Source of the DNA: Acanthosepion lycidas
Taxonomy: Eukaryota > Mollusca > Cephalopoda > Sepiida > Sepiidae
DNA length: 64,000 nucleotides
Reading direction: 5' to 3'
NCBI GenBank assembly: GCA_963932145.1
Contig: OZ010600.1
Span: 47,170,508-47,234,507, forward strand
Made by a program: the position numbers and the translations under genes
Notes under the pieces: generated by a model
The model's database searches: none
What the model was told of the DNA's origin: nothing
What the model saw: only the letters and a program-made list of their open reading frames with translations
Part shown: piece by piece, positions 40,875 through 54,900 of the stretch
How the letters are laid out: each line of letters starts with the position of its first letter
Position numbering within the stretch: position 1 is the stretch's first letter

Positions 40875-43492
40875 TTGCTCTGCTTAGCGTATTGAGCACT
40901 CTACATTTTATCTTAGTTACTCACTTGGGTTTTTTTTCTTTGGAATTTAAGGCACTGGATGATTTTTTTTTGCTTTGTTCGGATGTTTCTAGTTCTTTCA
41001 TTTTTTTTTTTTTTTCAGTTTTTTCCTTGGATACCAATTTCTTTTTATATACTTGCAAATTGTGCCATCCAGGTTTTTTCACCAACAAAGTATAATTATT
41101 AGTATAATATAATTTATTTAATATATTTTCTGTTTATACATTATTTTTTAACAGTTGATCAAAAAACTTCCTACATTATAACAATTTGCCTGTACTTTTG
41201 AAGATGTTATCATAGAATTAGTTAAAGCTTTTATGCAAATGTACTGAATAAATCCTTAATAATGTCACTAATTCTAATTTTAAGAATTTAAGATATGAAA
41301 ATTCATTTAGCAGAATGTTAATGATACTTTCAGAATCAAGTATTACATATTTACAAAAATAAAAACATTTTAAATAATTCCACCCCCCACCAAAAGTTTT
41401 GTTTATAACAATGAAATTTAAACTCCACATTCTATCCTAATTTACGTGTATGCTTCATATTTTAAAGATTATAGTAAATTTTTTCAAGATACATTAAGAG
41501 AAAATTGTACATTTCTTTTAACTGAAAGAGAATATGATCTTATTTTGATGGTGGGAAAGAAAGGGAGAGTAACAACCTTTACATCATTTACACACTAAGA
41601 AATTAAATGCATTAAAATTGCATACAAATATTTGTGGCATTTGGCCAAAAGGCAACTTTATGGGATTGCATTTCATCAGACAGCCATATTTACATTACTA
41701 ATAAAAGTGCTTAAAGATTGTGTTGCTCTTTGTCTCATCTGAGCTTATGAATAAAATCAGTGATTTCACATACTGGAGTTTTAAATAAGAAATAAATAGA
41801 ATAATAAATTTTAATAACTTACATTATTATCTTCAAGATATTTTTCTGGTTTGATTTTAGTTTTTACAAAACGATAGACATTCTTTTCCTGAAAATAAAG
41901 ACAAAAAAAAATAAAGACTTTTTATATATCCATAACTTTGCAAAAATATTTATAAATAAAAAAGCAATCATTTTTTCAGTACAGTCACTTGTAATTTGCA
42001 ATATTCTACTGGACCATTTCCATTATCGTTTCATCATTTTGATAGTGAAAAAAAATGTAATTTACTACAACTCAGAAAATGTGCTTTTATCTACAAAGTA
42101 AATAAGATACTAATGTATTAAAATATTTACAGACACACCATATTTTGTTCTTAAATTGAAATAAATACTGACTTGAAAGCTCATTTTATGGTGTCCCTAT
42201 CATTTGTAGGTAGTTATTACCTATTGCCTCAGTGAGTTACTAACCAGCTAAATTTATAGTTGAAAAATTAATATCAAAATATTTGTTTAGGAAATCATTA
42301 AACAGAATAGTTGGTATCTGTTAATCCCTTTATTAACTGTTAAAATTGCTAATAAAAACATATTTAAAATGAAAGGCTAAAAGTAAAATAGGAAATACAA
42401 ATTTTTAAATGTATTTAAAACTAGAAAAGAATGCACCACAAAAATCAATAAAGCTAACTTCTCATTAAAGTAAATAAAAAGAAACAATGCCAAAAATTGA
42501 TTAAGGGAGGAATTCTTAGAACTTATTTATATCCCAAATATAACTTCCTTTATTTCCAAGGTTTAATTTGGTATAACAAAAAAAAAAAAAAAAAAAATAT
42601 AATAATTATTATTTACAATAACTGATGTTCCTAAATGATCAATATTGACCAGGTTCATTACTTTTTTTTTTTTTTTTTTTACACAATGATGTTCACCTTG
42701 TACAAGACCCAAGAGCAACTCAAGGTAGAGGGTTACAGAGTATAAGGCACAGTTTATGCAGATATGTGGGGAAGATAATGGCTAACTATAAACTTAAATT
42801 CTTAAAGCATAACCTGACCATAAAGTCAAATCTTACAGATCTTTTAAATCTGGAAAGGATTTGTTGTTATAGTCTGAAAGGTATATCCTTTCTTAATAAT
42901 CAATCCTTTTTAATTCTTGAATTTTCATTCTACTGAAGCCATGTTTATAAGAACAGTTGTAAATAAAATATCCTTTGTCACAGTTAAAGGATAAAAAATG
43001 GAAATATTATAATAATATTTGAACTGCTCCTGAATATTTTGGCACTATTCAAGAGCAGACCAATTTCTTTATTCAATACCTTTTATAATTTCAATAAATG
43101 AAGACCATATTGAAAAGCATAAGAACATCTCAAGTAAAAATGAAAAAATCTACTAATAATTCCATAGCTGGTCTGTTAAAGATGACAATTTTAATTGTAA
43201 AGAATGTTTTATGACACTAGGCTTCAAGCAGAATACTCACTTGCTTTTAGAATTTTAAAATTATTTTGCTCAGCCAATTTTAAAAAGTTCCTTCTTCATA
43301 TTATACCCCCAAAAAGTTACAAAATCATGTACCATATTTTGCAATATATGGGATGTATTGCTATATCTAATTAACGAAATTAATATATAATTAATTTATC
43401 TCTTAGCTAATTGGTGTTACCTTCATCATTCCGACTCTAGAGTTTCAGAGATGGACACTTCAGCAATTACTCTGCCCACACATCAGGGGGAT

Positions 43493-43542
<50 letters not shown>

Positions 43543-46500
43543 TATATATATATATGTATATATATTAGTGTCTCAGAAGAGACCAGATAGATTCATTCTG
43601 AAATTTTCTTGGATCATGAAACTAGCAGGATTCATAAATCCTAAGCCTGACCTCCACTATGTTGGATTCAGTGTAATTTGGGGGGTCAGATTTTATCAAA
43701 TTTATATATACATCATCTTATATCTTCTAAATAGGGTACTTAATTTTCTAACAAACAAAAATTTACATTCCACAAAAACATTTATACTAAGCTAGAGTTT
43801 TTTAAAAATAAAGAAGCAGTTGTCATTTGGAACCAGCATCTCCATTGTTTTGGTTGTTGCCATAACATTTCTTTATTCCTTAGTTAGTCACTGCTTAAGA
43901 ACTTAAAAAAAAAAAAAAAAATCCTTTGTCATCTGAAAACTTTTAAACTGTTGTTTTTTTGTCAGAATACCCAAAACTAACCCTATACAAAACAAAATAT
44001 AACTTTGGTGAAGAGATGAATTAAATCTAATTGATTCATGTGTAACTTTTCTACCAAATATGTTCCTTATAAACTATGCATCAGGTCAAATATATTGAGA
44101 AAAAATTTTTTTCCTATTTCAACAGAGTTTTGCTTTTCATAAAGTTCCTCCGATTAGTCATATTTCAGAAGTCATTAACCAGTAGACTTGGGTTAAGATG
44201 GAGGTTTCTGCCACAAAAACGTATCCACTAATTGTATACATGAAAAGTTAATTAACATTGCAAGTCATTCCAGTTGTGTGTGCGTATGCGCATATATAAT
44301 TTATTTATTACAAGAGGATGTTGAAAAGTTCTTAGTTCAACCAAGAATGAATTCAAGATAATAAAAATTCTGGTATCTGGTCATATGGTAAAATTTTGAG
44401 AAGTGGGCTAGGCTGAGAATTTTACAGCATCCCCTCATAAATATATTGTCTTTAACATTGTGAAGAAGCATTAACATTCCAGCCTTTGTTTAAACAATTA
44501 AACTCCTTTGTTACTTTGGTTAGATTAGTAGATTTAATGACATTTCAACTGAAAAAAGGTCATTCAATGTGCACTATTCTTTTTATTTTTTATTATTATT
44601 TTCTAATCTAAAACTAAATATGTAAGTCTTAGAACAGGCACGGGTCAACCTTTTTTGAGCAGTGGTCAGCATGATCTATGGCTAACCAAGGCAGGCTTCA
44701 CTACTAAAAAGCTCTTATTGAGTGCCTCAGCTATCTTCACTACAGAAGACCAGCTTAGAAATGGGTAAAAAGTTAAAAATTTGAAGTCTTGGTATAATAT
44801 TATAACTGATAACAGTTTGATTAACACATTGATGCATGTGATTTATTCATTTGAAAATAACATTCCTTCCTTATAAAAAAAAAAATTATGTTTCCTGTTT
44901 CAATAAGCAAAAGATGTTTACATGTATGATCTTTCAATGGTTTAGAATTAGAAAATCATTACTTTTCCTGAAATTTTACAAAATACAAAAAACATTTTAC
45001 TTAACTGTTTATGAATGTGGTTATGTACAAGAGAGTGTGAGTGAACAAGTGAGAATGAAACAAAATTTTATGAAAAATGATTTTCCTTATGAAATTAAGC
45101 ATACCATTTAGTTTACACATGACTGTCTTCAAGGAATGAACAGTTTTAATGTAAGAATTTTTTTGCAAAATATACACAGAAGTAAAAATGTCAATTTTCC
45201 AGAATTTTTTAATTTAAGAACTCACATAAATATCCATCAGGCTAACTGAAAGTCAAGATAAATTATGGAGAATAGTAAGTGCTGTAATTCAACATCTAGC
45301 AAATGAAAACAGAATAACTAATGACATTTTTACTTTTGTGTATAAACACTTGTTGCAAAATAAAACCCTTACATTTGCCTTGATAAAGTCCATCAGTGGA
45401 CAAAATGCATTGGCTAAAGTAAGTTTTTCTTTTTATTCATATAAACATATGTATGCATTTTAGTCATCCATGTAAATTGTTGAGTAAGATATGCATTTAT
45501 GTAGGAGGAGGCGAGTTGCACATGTGTAGTGAATTGGTCCTTTTGCCAATGATAGTGACAGTGAGAGTGACATCAGAGAACTGATAAAATTAATTTATTT
45601 ATTCTGATTAAATTTTGGTTGTCTCTCTATATATGTATATTAACAAACAAGAAAATCTATTTAGAAATTGCCACTTGACTTCTGATTACTTTGCAAGGCC
45701 ATATCATGTCCTTGTTGGAAATGTTTCTGATTAGCTCAATAGCCTATGACATCATATCCCTGTTGGAAGTGGATATTGTCTCTTACTGGTCCATGGAAAT
45801 ATGACTAGCAATTCTGAATTTTCATCTATTGAAAGCAATGCTGAAACTTGCAAGGATCTTTCATTTTACTCAACGCTAAACTATAAACAGTATATTTAGT
45901 GGATACATAAGTTTAAGTAGATATCTCTGTTTTTTTAAACAGTGTAAGTCAATGCCTACAGGCCTAGGCATTAGAGAGAATTAAGATACATTTTCTTTAT
46001 TAAGACTCTCAAATACCCAGGCTGGTAGACATTGAGTTACACTGTTTAGAAAACAGAGATATCTATTCAAACAATTGTATCTATTAAATATAAAGTTGGC
46101 TAATTCTAAAATCTAAAAGATGGCTAATTTTAACACCTCCAAAACTAAACTTCTCTCTATTAATCATCTGAGAGACTCCTTGCTGCCTTTGTTCAGCAGG
46201 GCTGATGCTATCCTCCAGGAAAGTGACTCATTGCACCTTCTTGGGCTCATATTCTCTACTGATATGAAGTGGAAAGACTATATTGAATCCATTGCTATAT
46301 CAGCTGCTAAGAAAGTTGGTTCACTGCATCAGGCAAGACAATTTTTCTCTCCAGAACTTATCTTACATATCTATAAGTCTACCAATTACCTTGAGCTTCT
46401 TGATAAGATCCAAAGAAGAATCTGCAACATTATTGGTCCTGATCTGGTGGCTAAGCACCAGTCACTTTCCCACCACTGTATGGTTGCCTCTCTGTGTCTT

Positions 46501-48897
46501 TTTTATAAATACTTTCATGGTAACTGTTCAAATGAGCTCTTTGCTATGATACCTCAAGTTTTTGAATTTAAGCGCAGCATTAGACAAGTGTTGAGATCTC
46601 ATCAATTTACAGTTAAGCTAGCTAGATATAGTCATAAATTCTATGCTAACAGTTTCTTCTCTCACACTTCTCGCTTGTGGAACTCCCTACTGGCTCCATA
46701 CTTTCTTGTCAACTTTAATCTGAAAAACTTTAAATGCAATGTCAGGCGCTATCTACTGTCCACCTGATTATTCTCTTCTCTTTCTGCTCATCATTAAAAG
46801 TTTCTGTTCCCTTATGTTTTAGTGGAATTACTGCCTTATTTGGAGTAATTCTGATTAAAAAAAAAATTTAATAGCTTTTAGAATGCTTTAAATATAAAAC
46901 TCTTTCTAAATAAACAATCTAATAAATAAGACTTTAATATTTTTGTTGTAAATTCTTAACAAAAAATGTATAAATTCATTTTCATCATCTGTTTAGATTT
47001 AATCATTTGTTAATCATTATTTTTTTAAAATAATAAACATTGTTGAGAAGTGCATTTAGTTAAAATGATAGCAGTGTCAAGGAAAAAATGCCCTTTTGAA
47101 ACTTTTTCTTTGTGGGCATGATCATTAAGATTGCTAATTTTTTTTAAATTTTTAACTAATTCTTTGTTTATCTACAAGAAAATACTTACCCATATAAATA
47201 TTGTGGAAACATTTAGGATCTGATTCTTTCAATCATTATCAAGATCAAGGAAAAAATATTTTTTTTTTTTTTAATACCTTAAACCTTTATGATGAATGCA
47301 CAAGATGACATACAAACAAAAATTCTTCACTAGGCTAAGATATCTATCAGTTTCTATCAGTTGGTAAACATTTAAAATTCCAAACTTAACATCTACCTTG
47401 AACAGTTTTTATACCCACAACTCTTTTCAGACATTCTACTCTCCAAACTTCTTCAAGTGTCTGTTTTACTTGAAATTTTTAATTGAACTCTTTATTCAAT
47501 TCATGGATACAGATTATTCTCATTCTGCTTTCTGTGCTTAGGGGATATATCTTATCAGTAGTATAGTATACATATTTACCAGAATTTGATGTATACTAGT
47601 GGAAATATTAGTTCCAAGAAGTCCATGTACAAAATTGGCATTTTGATCAGACTCTCTCAGATAAAATGGAACAACATTTAAAAAATTAAATATGATTAAC
47701 ATCTATAGTTGTCCCTTGTTCTTCATAATAGCCAGAAGTATTGCTAAAAGCAATAGATCCCAAACATTTGGATAATACTTATACTAACTGAATTCAAAAA
47801 TGTAACCAAAAAAATGCAAATTCCTTGTCTACAGTCCTCAATTAAACATGTATTGATGAAGGATTGCTGTCTAAATTCATATATGAAATAATTATATTAT
47901 TAATGTGGCTACAGAGTTTAACACTGAATGGTGACAGTCAGGCCTGAAGAGTCCATTCAAGCATGAAACAGACTGTTGCCAGTGTCTACACTGCTTATAT
48001 TTACATGGACTCTATCCTGAATACTGAGCACTTTTACCCTATAAATATAGCATAACTTTAAACTATATTTTATACACAAATATATATCTTAACCTTATAT
48101 TCCAGTCTGTGTTAAAGAAAAATTCATTATATTGGTATTGAATCATATTTTCTGACTATACAGAATCTTCCAATTAAATCTGAAAAAGTTGATACCATTT
48201 TTGTTTTGCTCAATTCCTCAAAGAACTTTTCAGTACATTGAACTTGTTTGAACTGCTGACCAAACAAGGAGTGACATAAAATGAACAATAGTTTAAAAGT
48301 GACAATTTTGGAAAGTACACTTACATTAGGAAAAAGTGTCCATCCCAGCTCTATTTAAATTCATTTGCAACATGAAGATGGGGATTGTCCAGCAGCAAAA
48401 TTACTTGTTGATATTCTTAAAAAAAAATTTTTTTTCCCCCTCTTACAATGTCATTCAAATGAACCTATTTCACATTGGAACATTGGGTAGTAACAGTTTG
48501 TCTCCAGCTTCTAACAATTTATAATTAAAAAAAAGAAAAAATCTTTTGGCTCTCACCAAGGAAATTCTGCTTTTTAACCCAGATTTCACTTCTATTTTGA
48601 TATTGAAAGTCATATGAGGTCCAGATATAATCTTCATTTTATATTCTAATAACAAATCAATTTGTCTTTTTTCATTATAAATGACCTCTTGTTGAAGCAA
48701 AAGGAAATGTTTAAATGTACTTTTATGTAAACTTGTGAGAAATTCATTTTACAAGCTAATGAGTTTTTCTTAAGGTTTCTAAACAGGCAACTATGATTGA
48801 TCTTTTGCACAAGCAATAAAGAGCTGAGTAAATTTGTTAGACATTTTTGGGATTTAGTAAAAGATGTACAAAAGATTGGGTTTTAAACTTTTGTATC

Positions 48898-48942
<45 letters not shown>

Positions 48943-51900
48943 TAGATAGAGAGAGAGAGAGAGAGAAGATAGATAGATAGTAGGTAGGTGCCTCCACTAA
49001 TTTGCTAAAAGATTAGCATATCATGATAAAAACATGCCCCAAACTTAATAAAAAAATTTTATCATCAAAATCTTTGTTATTATTAAGAGGAAAGACCAAA
49101 CAATTTTTGATTATTAAATTATATTATTTGATCCTTTTTAGAATGTTTTAAACTTTGCTTAAAAATCTTGTATTTTTCTTTTGTATCAGCCTGTTGGCCA
49201 AAAATTAGGATAGGAAATTTTTGGTGAAGACGACACTGATTCTTGCAAAAAAAAAAAAAAAAAAAAAATCAAATAATTGTCGGATTGGATTTTAATAAGA
49301 TTTTCAGAACATATTCACAAATAAATTAAACTATTTTAGAAATGTTTTTTTTTTGTTTTTAGAAACTCTTGGTAAATTTCTTTTTTGTTTTTTGCTACCC
49401 ACCACTATTTAATTTTATGAAATTTCAAGAAATTAAATTTTTTATCACTTAATGTTTATATTAGTTAAAAGTAGAACTACTTGGAGAAATTAAATCATCA
49501 ATTTTCTTTAGGGGAAAACACCAGATACCAAAAATCTGCCCTGAATCATAAAATAAAAAATGCAATGAAACTAAGACATTATTTAATTAGCTTTTAATTG
49601 CTTTTATGAATAAGATATTATCCTAAGAAATAAATCTCTGATGAATAATGAATTTTTACTAGAATTTTTTTTTTTTTTTAAATTTAATTCAAATAATTTA
49701 TAAAGTTTTAAAACTTTTAAATTTCTGCATTACTTTGTGCTGGTTAGGTGATATTGTTATTAAATAAAAACTATATTTACTAATCATAAATGGAAAAGCT
49801 CAGTATAAATTATCGAACACTAACATTTTAAAAATAATATTGAATTTGCGTGTGTGTGTGTGCATGTATATATAAACAGCCTGATTTTTCTAAATACAAA
49901 CATCCATACACAACACTATCAGAAAATAACTGTGACAACTATAGGAAATTTAAAGCCAAAGTTTCTAAAATTCAATAAAACATAAGATTACAGAGAATAT
50001 TTTCCTAATTTTTTAAGATTACTGGGTAGTTAAAAATATTAAAAAGGCACTCATGTCATATTCATGTAAATTTTACAAGATATATCCATGATAGAAAAAT
50101 ATTAGATAAACATCCATCTGTCATTCAACCTATCAGCACCTAAAATAAACACCTACCAGTGTTAAAAAAATGAACTTCTTTGATATTTTAAACTTAAAGT
50201 AATATTTATTTAAAATTAGATTAATTAACCTTTAAATCAGCTAATATTCCTTAAATAGAGTTTCAAAAAAGTATATTTTTGAAATATTTTGTAACTAAGA
50301 GAATTATGTTGCAGTGATGGAAGACTAAAAATGGTGCTAAAATCAGCAATGTTATTGATATCAAAACAAAAACTCCCTTCAGATAATTTAGTTTTGAAAT
50401 AGAGCAAAATCTTAAGAGAAATATTAAATTTAATCTATTAGCTTGAAATTAAAACTAAAATAAATATGAATGATAGGATATGATAAAGAACAAATATGAA
50501 ATGTTTATCAACCTAACCTAACTTTTATTAAAGCTTCACCAGAGAATGAGATATGGAGAAAAAATAAAATCTGGTATTTTTATTTTTTTCTGTTTGATTT
50601 TCCTTGGTTAATCAGACTTCACATGCATTTGACTTTTTAACAACATTGGTATAGTCTATGACATTCCAAATTCAAGTAGAGACAACATGTTCTTTTGAAG
50701 CTCCATGAAATGAGCTAACTAATGGATTCCAAGCCTAACTAAAAACATATTGCTTTATGTATATGTGTATCATAATTCTAGTTTATTTATGTGGGATTCA
50801 GATGATTGTGTGTGTGTGTTTGTGTGTCTAATAGACATTGTGGTTATCAGCGTATTGATTTGGGAATATTTTTTATGTAAATGATTTTCATTTTAGATTC
50901 TTAAAAGTTTGTTTTTTGTTCACTATAAATAAATGACCTTTCATCGAAGCAAGGAAAAACAAGTGTTTAAATGCTGATGTTTTTTCTGTAAATTTGTGAA
51001 AAATTCATTTTGCTAGCAAGTGAATTATTTTCCATGGTTTGTGAGCAATGTAATATAGTTGACTGATTGCACAAGCAATAAAGTGTTGAGTAATTATGAA
51101 AGCCACATCTAAGGTTTCCCTAAAACTTCCCTATAAAAGATTGTGCAATAAACTTACATATCAAATTCATTTATTCATACACACATAGCCAGACACTTTG
51201 AAATATTTGGGAGCAAGCAAGCTATAAAAATCTATATATTAATGTCTTGTTATGTAAATGCCTTGAATAATCTTAAAAGTAATGCTCCAATAGAAAAAAA
51301 CAAAAAGAAATTAAGTTAAAGTTTCACCAGGATCCAAAAGATTAAGCAGAAATAAAACTGAATACAGTAAACATATATCTTTCCTTCCTCTCCACCTCTT
51401 TCCTGGATGTTCTCTTTTCTTTCTAATTTACACTTTGACTCTCCTTTTCACTTTCTTCCAGTCTCAGGCTGCCTTGTGGAACTGAACAGTTAGGCAATTA
51501 ATAGAGAAATATATGTATGTATGTATGTATGTACGTACGTACGTACGTACATACATACATACATACATTCAAGTGTCTATAAGTTTTCAGACAGCATAGA
51601 TATTACATTGACCATGACCAGTACATATACATACTCTGATCCAAAATAGAAGTAATAATCCAGTCATTTTTTATGGATACTATACTAGTTTGGATTTTTT
51701 AAAAATAGTCATAGTATGCATAAGTGGAAAATATGCAAAGATATGTGTGAAAGTAAATAATTAGAAATGTGTTTGCAGTCAGTTGCAAGAGAAACAATTC
51801 CTACGGCTTGCTTTATCACCAAAATATTATGCCAGTCAAACATTTTGTAAGTGATATTTGCCAATTTTCAATTTATTTGAGGTAATTTCTCTTACTTATC

Positions 51901-54900
51901 TTGAACAGCCATATAACCCTTGAAATTCCTGAAATGTTTGATACATAATAGCAACAGACATACAAACTAAAACTTATATAAACATTGGTTTGTTTCAGTT
52001 GTTCATTTCTCACATTGTACAGTTTGGATAGACAAAAACTGTTGATAAGTCAGTACATCAAAGGAATAAGAGTTTCAGGAGAGATGAGTCAACAGAAGAA
52101 GTATCCTAAATTAGATTGTGTAAGGTAACCATATGTCAGGAAAAGCCTCACACAACAAAAGGGTTGTTTCAATTGAAGCTTTAGTTTTATTTTTGGTTAG
52201 ATTTTAATTAGAGATGAGTGAACAGGATATTTGCAGAGTCAATGATATGTGACAAGTGAAAATGCTTCAAGAATATCTTTTAGGAAATTGCAAAAAAGGA
52301 AAAGAAAAGAAAAAAAAAAATGTCACATTATCATGTGGATAAAGGTGGGTCAGGAGTCATAAGTAAAATGTAAGGATTTAGGAATTCATAAAATAGTAAA
52401 GCTTTTCATAAAATTCACAATTCATAAAATAGTAAAAACTTTTCTTTAAGTTCCTTCACACAGAGAATGTGGGAAATAGAGTAAAGAGGATGAAAATTAT
52501 AACAGATAAAATATTACTAATTTTAACTCATACTTATTTTCATTTTTGGTCAGCTTTTACATGAGTGAGTAAAAAAAAAAAAAAAAAAAAAATCAATCAG
52601 AAATTTTGCATCTCACCAAAAACTTATTTTCAATTTGTGCTCTCCATTCAATGCTAAACATTCATTGCCCAAGTAAGAGGCATGACAAAGAGCAACTAAC
52701 AAATTAAAATGACAGCAAATACTAATGAAAATTAATAAGAATTGCATATGTTTATGGCATCAAGCACACAAATAAACATCTTGTTCTGAAAATGACAAAT
52801 AAGGGTAGAAAGTAAATCCCAATTTCTTACATCAAAACTGCATTCAAATTCCAAAACAAGAATAAAGATTATGGATATTACAAGAAATTTGAGGAATAGA
52901 AGAAATTACCATATTTGATGGCAGAAAAGACATATTATATAGACCTCCATTTCAGTGGGGTATATTCATGAAGAAGTTTTAAGCATGTATGTGCAAACAA
53001 ACAGTACATCACAAAAGCCTTTTAGCAGAAAACATTACATATTACAACTGAAACTAAAACAAAAAATTACAATAGTGAGAATAGCCTACATTCATCTTTC
53101 GTTGCTTCATATAATGGACATATTTCTCTGAAGCCTTAATGTTATGTTTCCTAGGTTAGTGTTTTACAATTACCATTAACTTCTTTTAGTTATGTTTCTT
53201 TCCTCACTAGTCTCAAGCTGGTTACAGTTAGAAGTATAGTGAGGCATATTTAGTTATGGTGGGTCAGCTGGCTCTGACAAACACCACTAGTAATTCCTTT
53301 TACAGTAGTAGTAGAAAGTAATGTTTTTATGAGTAAACAAAATTATGAAGTTGGGCTAGGTAGCAGTAACCATCTGAGGTAAAATTATAGTCTCTGATTA
53401 TGGATATTAAGGATAAAATTAGCCTATAGAAGGCATCAACTTCACATATAAGATGAACAATTTTTATAAACTGTCAAATATGATGGGTTATTTTGAATAA
53501 AGAGATTACTGTCTACTAATATTTTTATAATGACACGCCCTTTCAGGACACAGACAATCCTGAATCCACAGATTTTTCTTTATTATCTCTGAATTGACAT
53601 ACATACTATCCTTGAAGTAATTTTATAATTTCATCCTCCCAAACAAGAAAATTTTATAAAGACCAGAATAAACAGTAATTCAAAAGTACAAAATTTTATC
53701 AGATCTGGTGAATACTGTGGGCGAGTGAAAATTTCCCAGCCAAAATAATAATTTTCACCTAGTCACTAAAAAAAAAAAAAAAAAAAAAAAATGATCTAGT
53801 CTGATAGTAATGGTAAAATTAATTGTTTCCATACAGAAAATATTTGGTATTCATTAATCAAACAGTGTTATTATCAGTTGAAATTTATAAATTATTTTTA
53901 TTAAAACAATTTTTCGGGAGATTAGACTTCTCATATCCACAAAAAGTTATAGCTCTTTCTAATACTGCTGAGAATTTCCTTGCAATTTTTTTGTTTTTCT
54001 GGCTATAGAAAGTTAACAGCTTGATTATATCATGTAATATTATCAACTTTCTGTTAACTAACTCCAGATCCTTCCCCACCTCCAATTGCTGCCTTCAATT
54101 GGTCTAAATGAGAGTAATAGTTGTCTGAAAATTTGGGCTATCTTGAAGGAGCTTATCACAGAGAACTTCATTCCAGCTTCAAAATATGCATAATATAACT
54201 TTTGTTTGGATGAAGACTGGCCTATGTCACAGTGATTATATCTGTCTTCACAATCTCAATTAAAGCTCTGGAAGGGGTGGTGGGACACTAATTTTAGAGT
54301 TTCATGGATGAATTGGGATCACAGATTGACAGATTCTGAAATTTTGTGAAAAGGGTATCCAAGCAAAAAAAGAAGAGAAAAATGGTTAAAAACCACTGTA
54401 TTAAGATAGTTTTGAGTCTGTCTATATTTCTGAGATGAGGTATTATGTACATTATTTACATTATTCAGACTATTGTCGTCATATTTGTTGTCATATTTAT
54501 CACAAGGACACATGGCACAGTGGATAAAGGCGTTGGTTAGATCCAGTAACAGGACCCAAAGAGTGTGAGTTCAATACCCGATTAAGGCAGTGGAGAACTT
54601 TCAGAGGGAAATTAGCACGAGATAACTGATAACTGACTTCCATCAAACATGGCACGTGGAACTAGAACAGTCTACCCCAGTGAGCGAAATAAAGGGTTCA
54701 GTTCGAAATTCCAACCACCTGAAAATACGAGGACAATAGTCCGAATAATGTAAATAATGTAAGATAGTTGTATTGAGTAGTGAGCTACTGGGCTGACCAA
54801 AAATTAAATTCTGTTTTTGTCAATTAATTTTAATTAATCTTACTCAAAAAGATGTCTTTTGATTCCATTGTGACAATTGTCAGAGTGCTTTTATCTACTG

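Larger units (their letters stand above)
33062..41822 (-). other. IPPK intron 2
   Basis: An 8.8-kb intron with a 5S-tRNA SINE (35270-35515), the 2.0-kb inverted-repeat transposon (35791-37794), a Tc3-like pseudogene (39240-40363) with a related scrap (41150-41218), and microsatellites. I recognise nothing in 33100-34700, 34900-35260, 37810-39230 or 41220-41822. Confidence 0.8.

Noticed and set aside
43451-43795. Open frames made of alternating Ile/Tyr (also 10384, 28263, 34626, 40727)
   Set aside because: Translations of AT and CA microsatellites.
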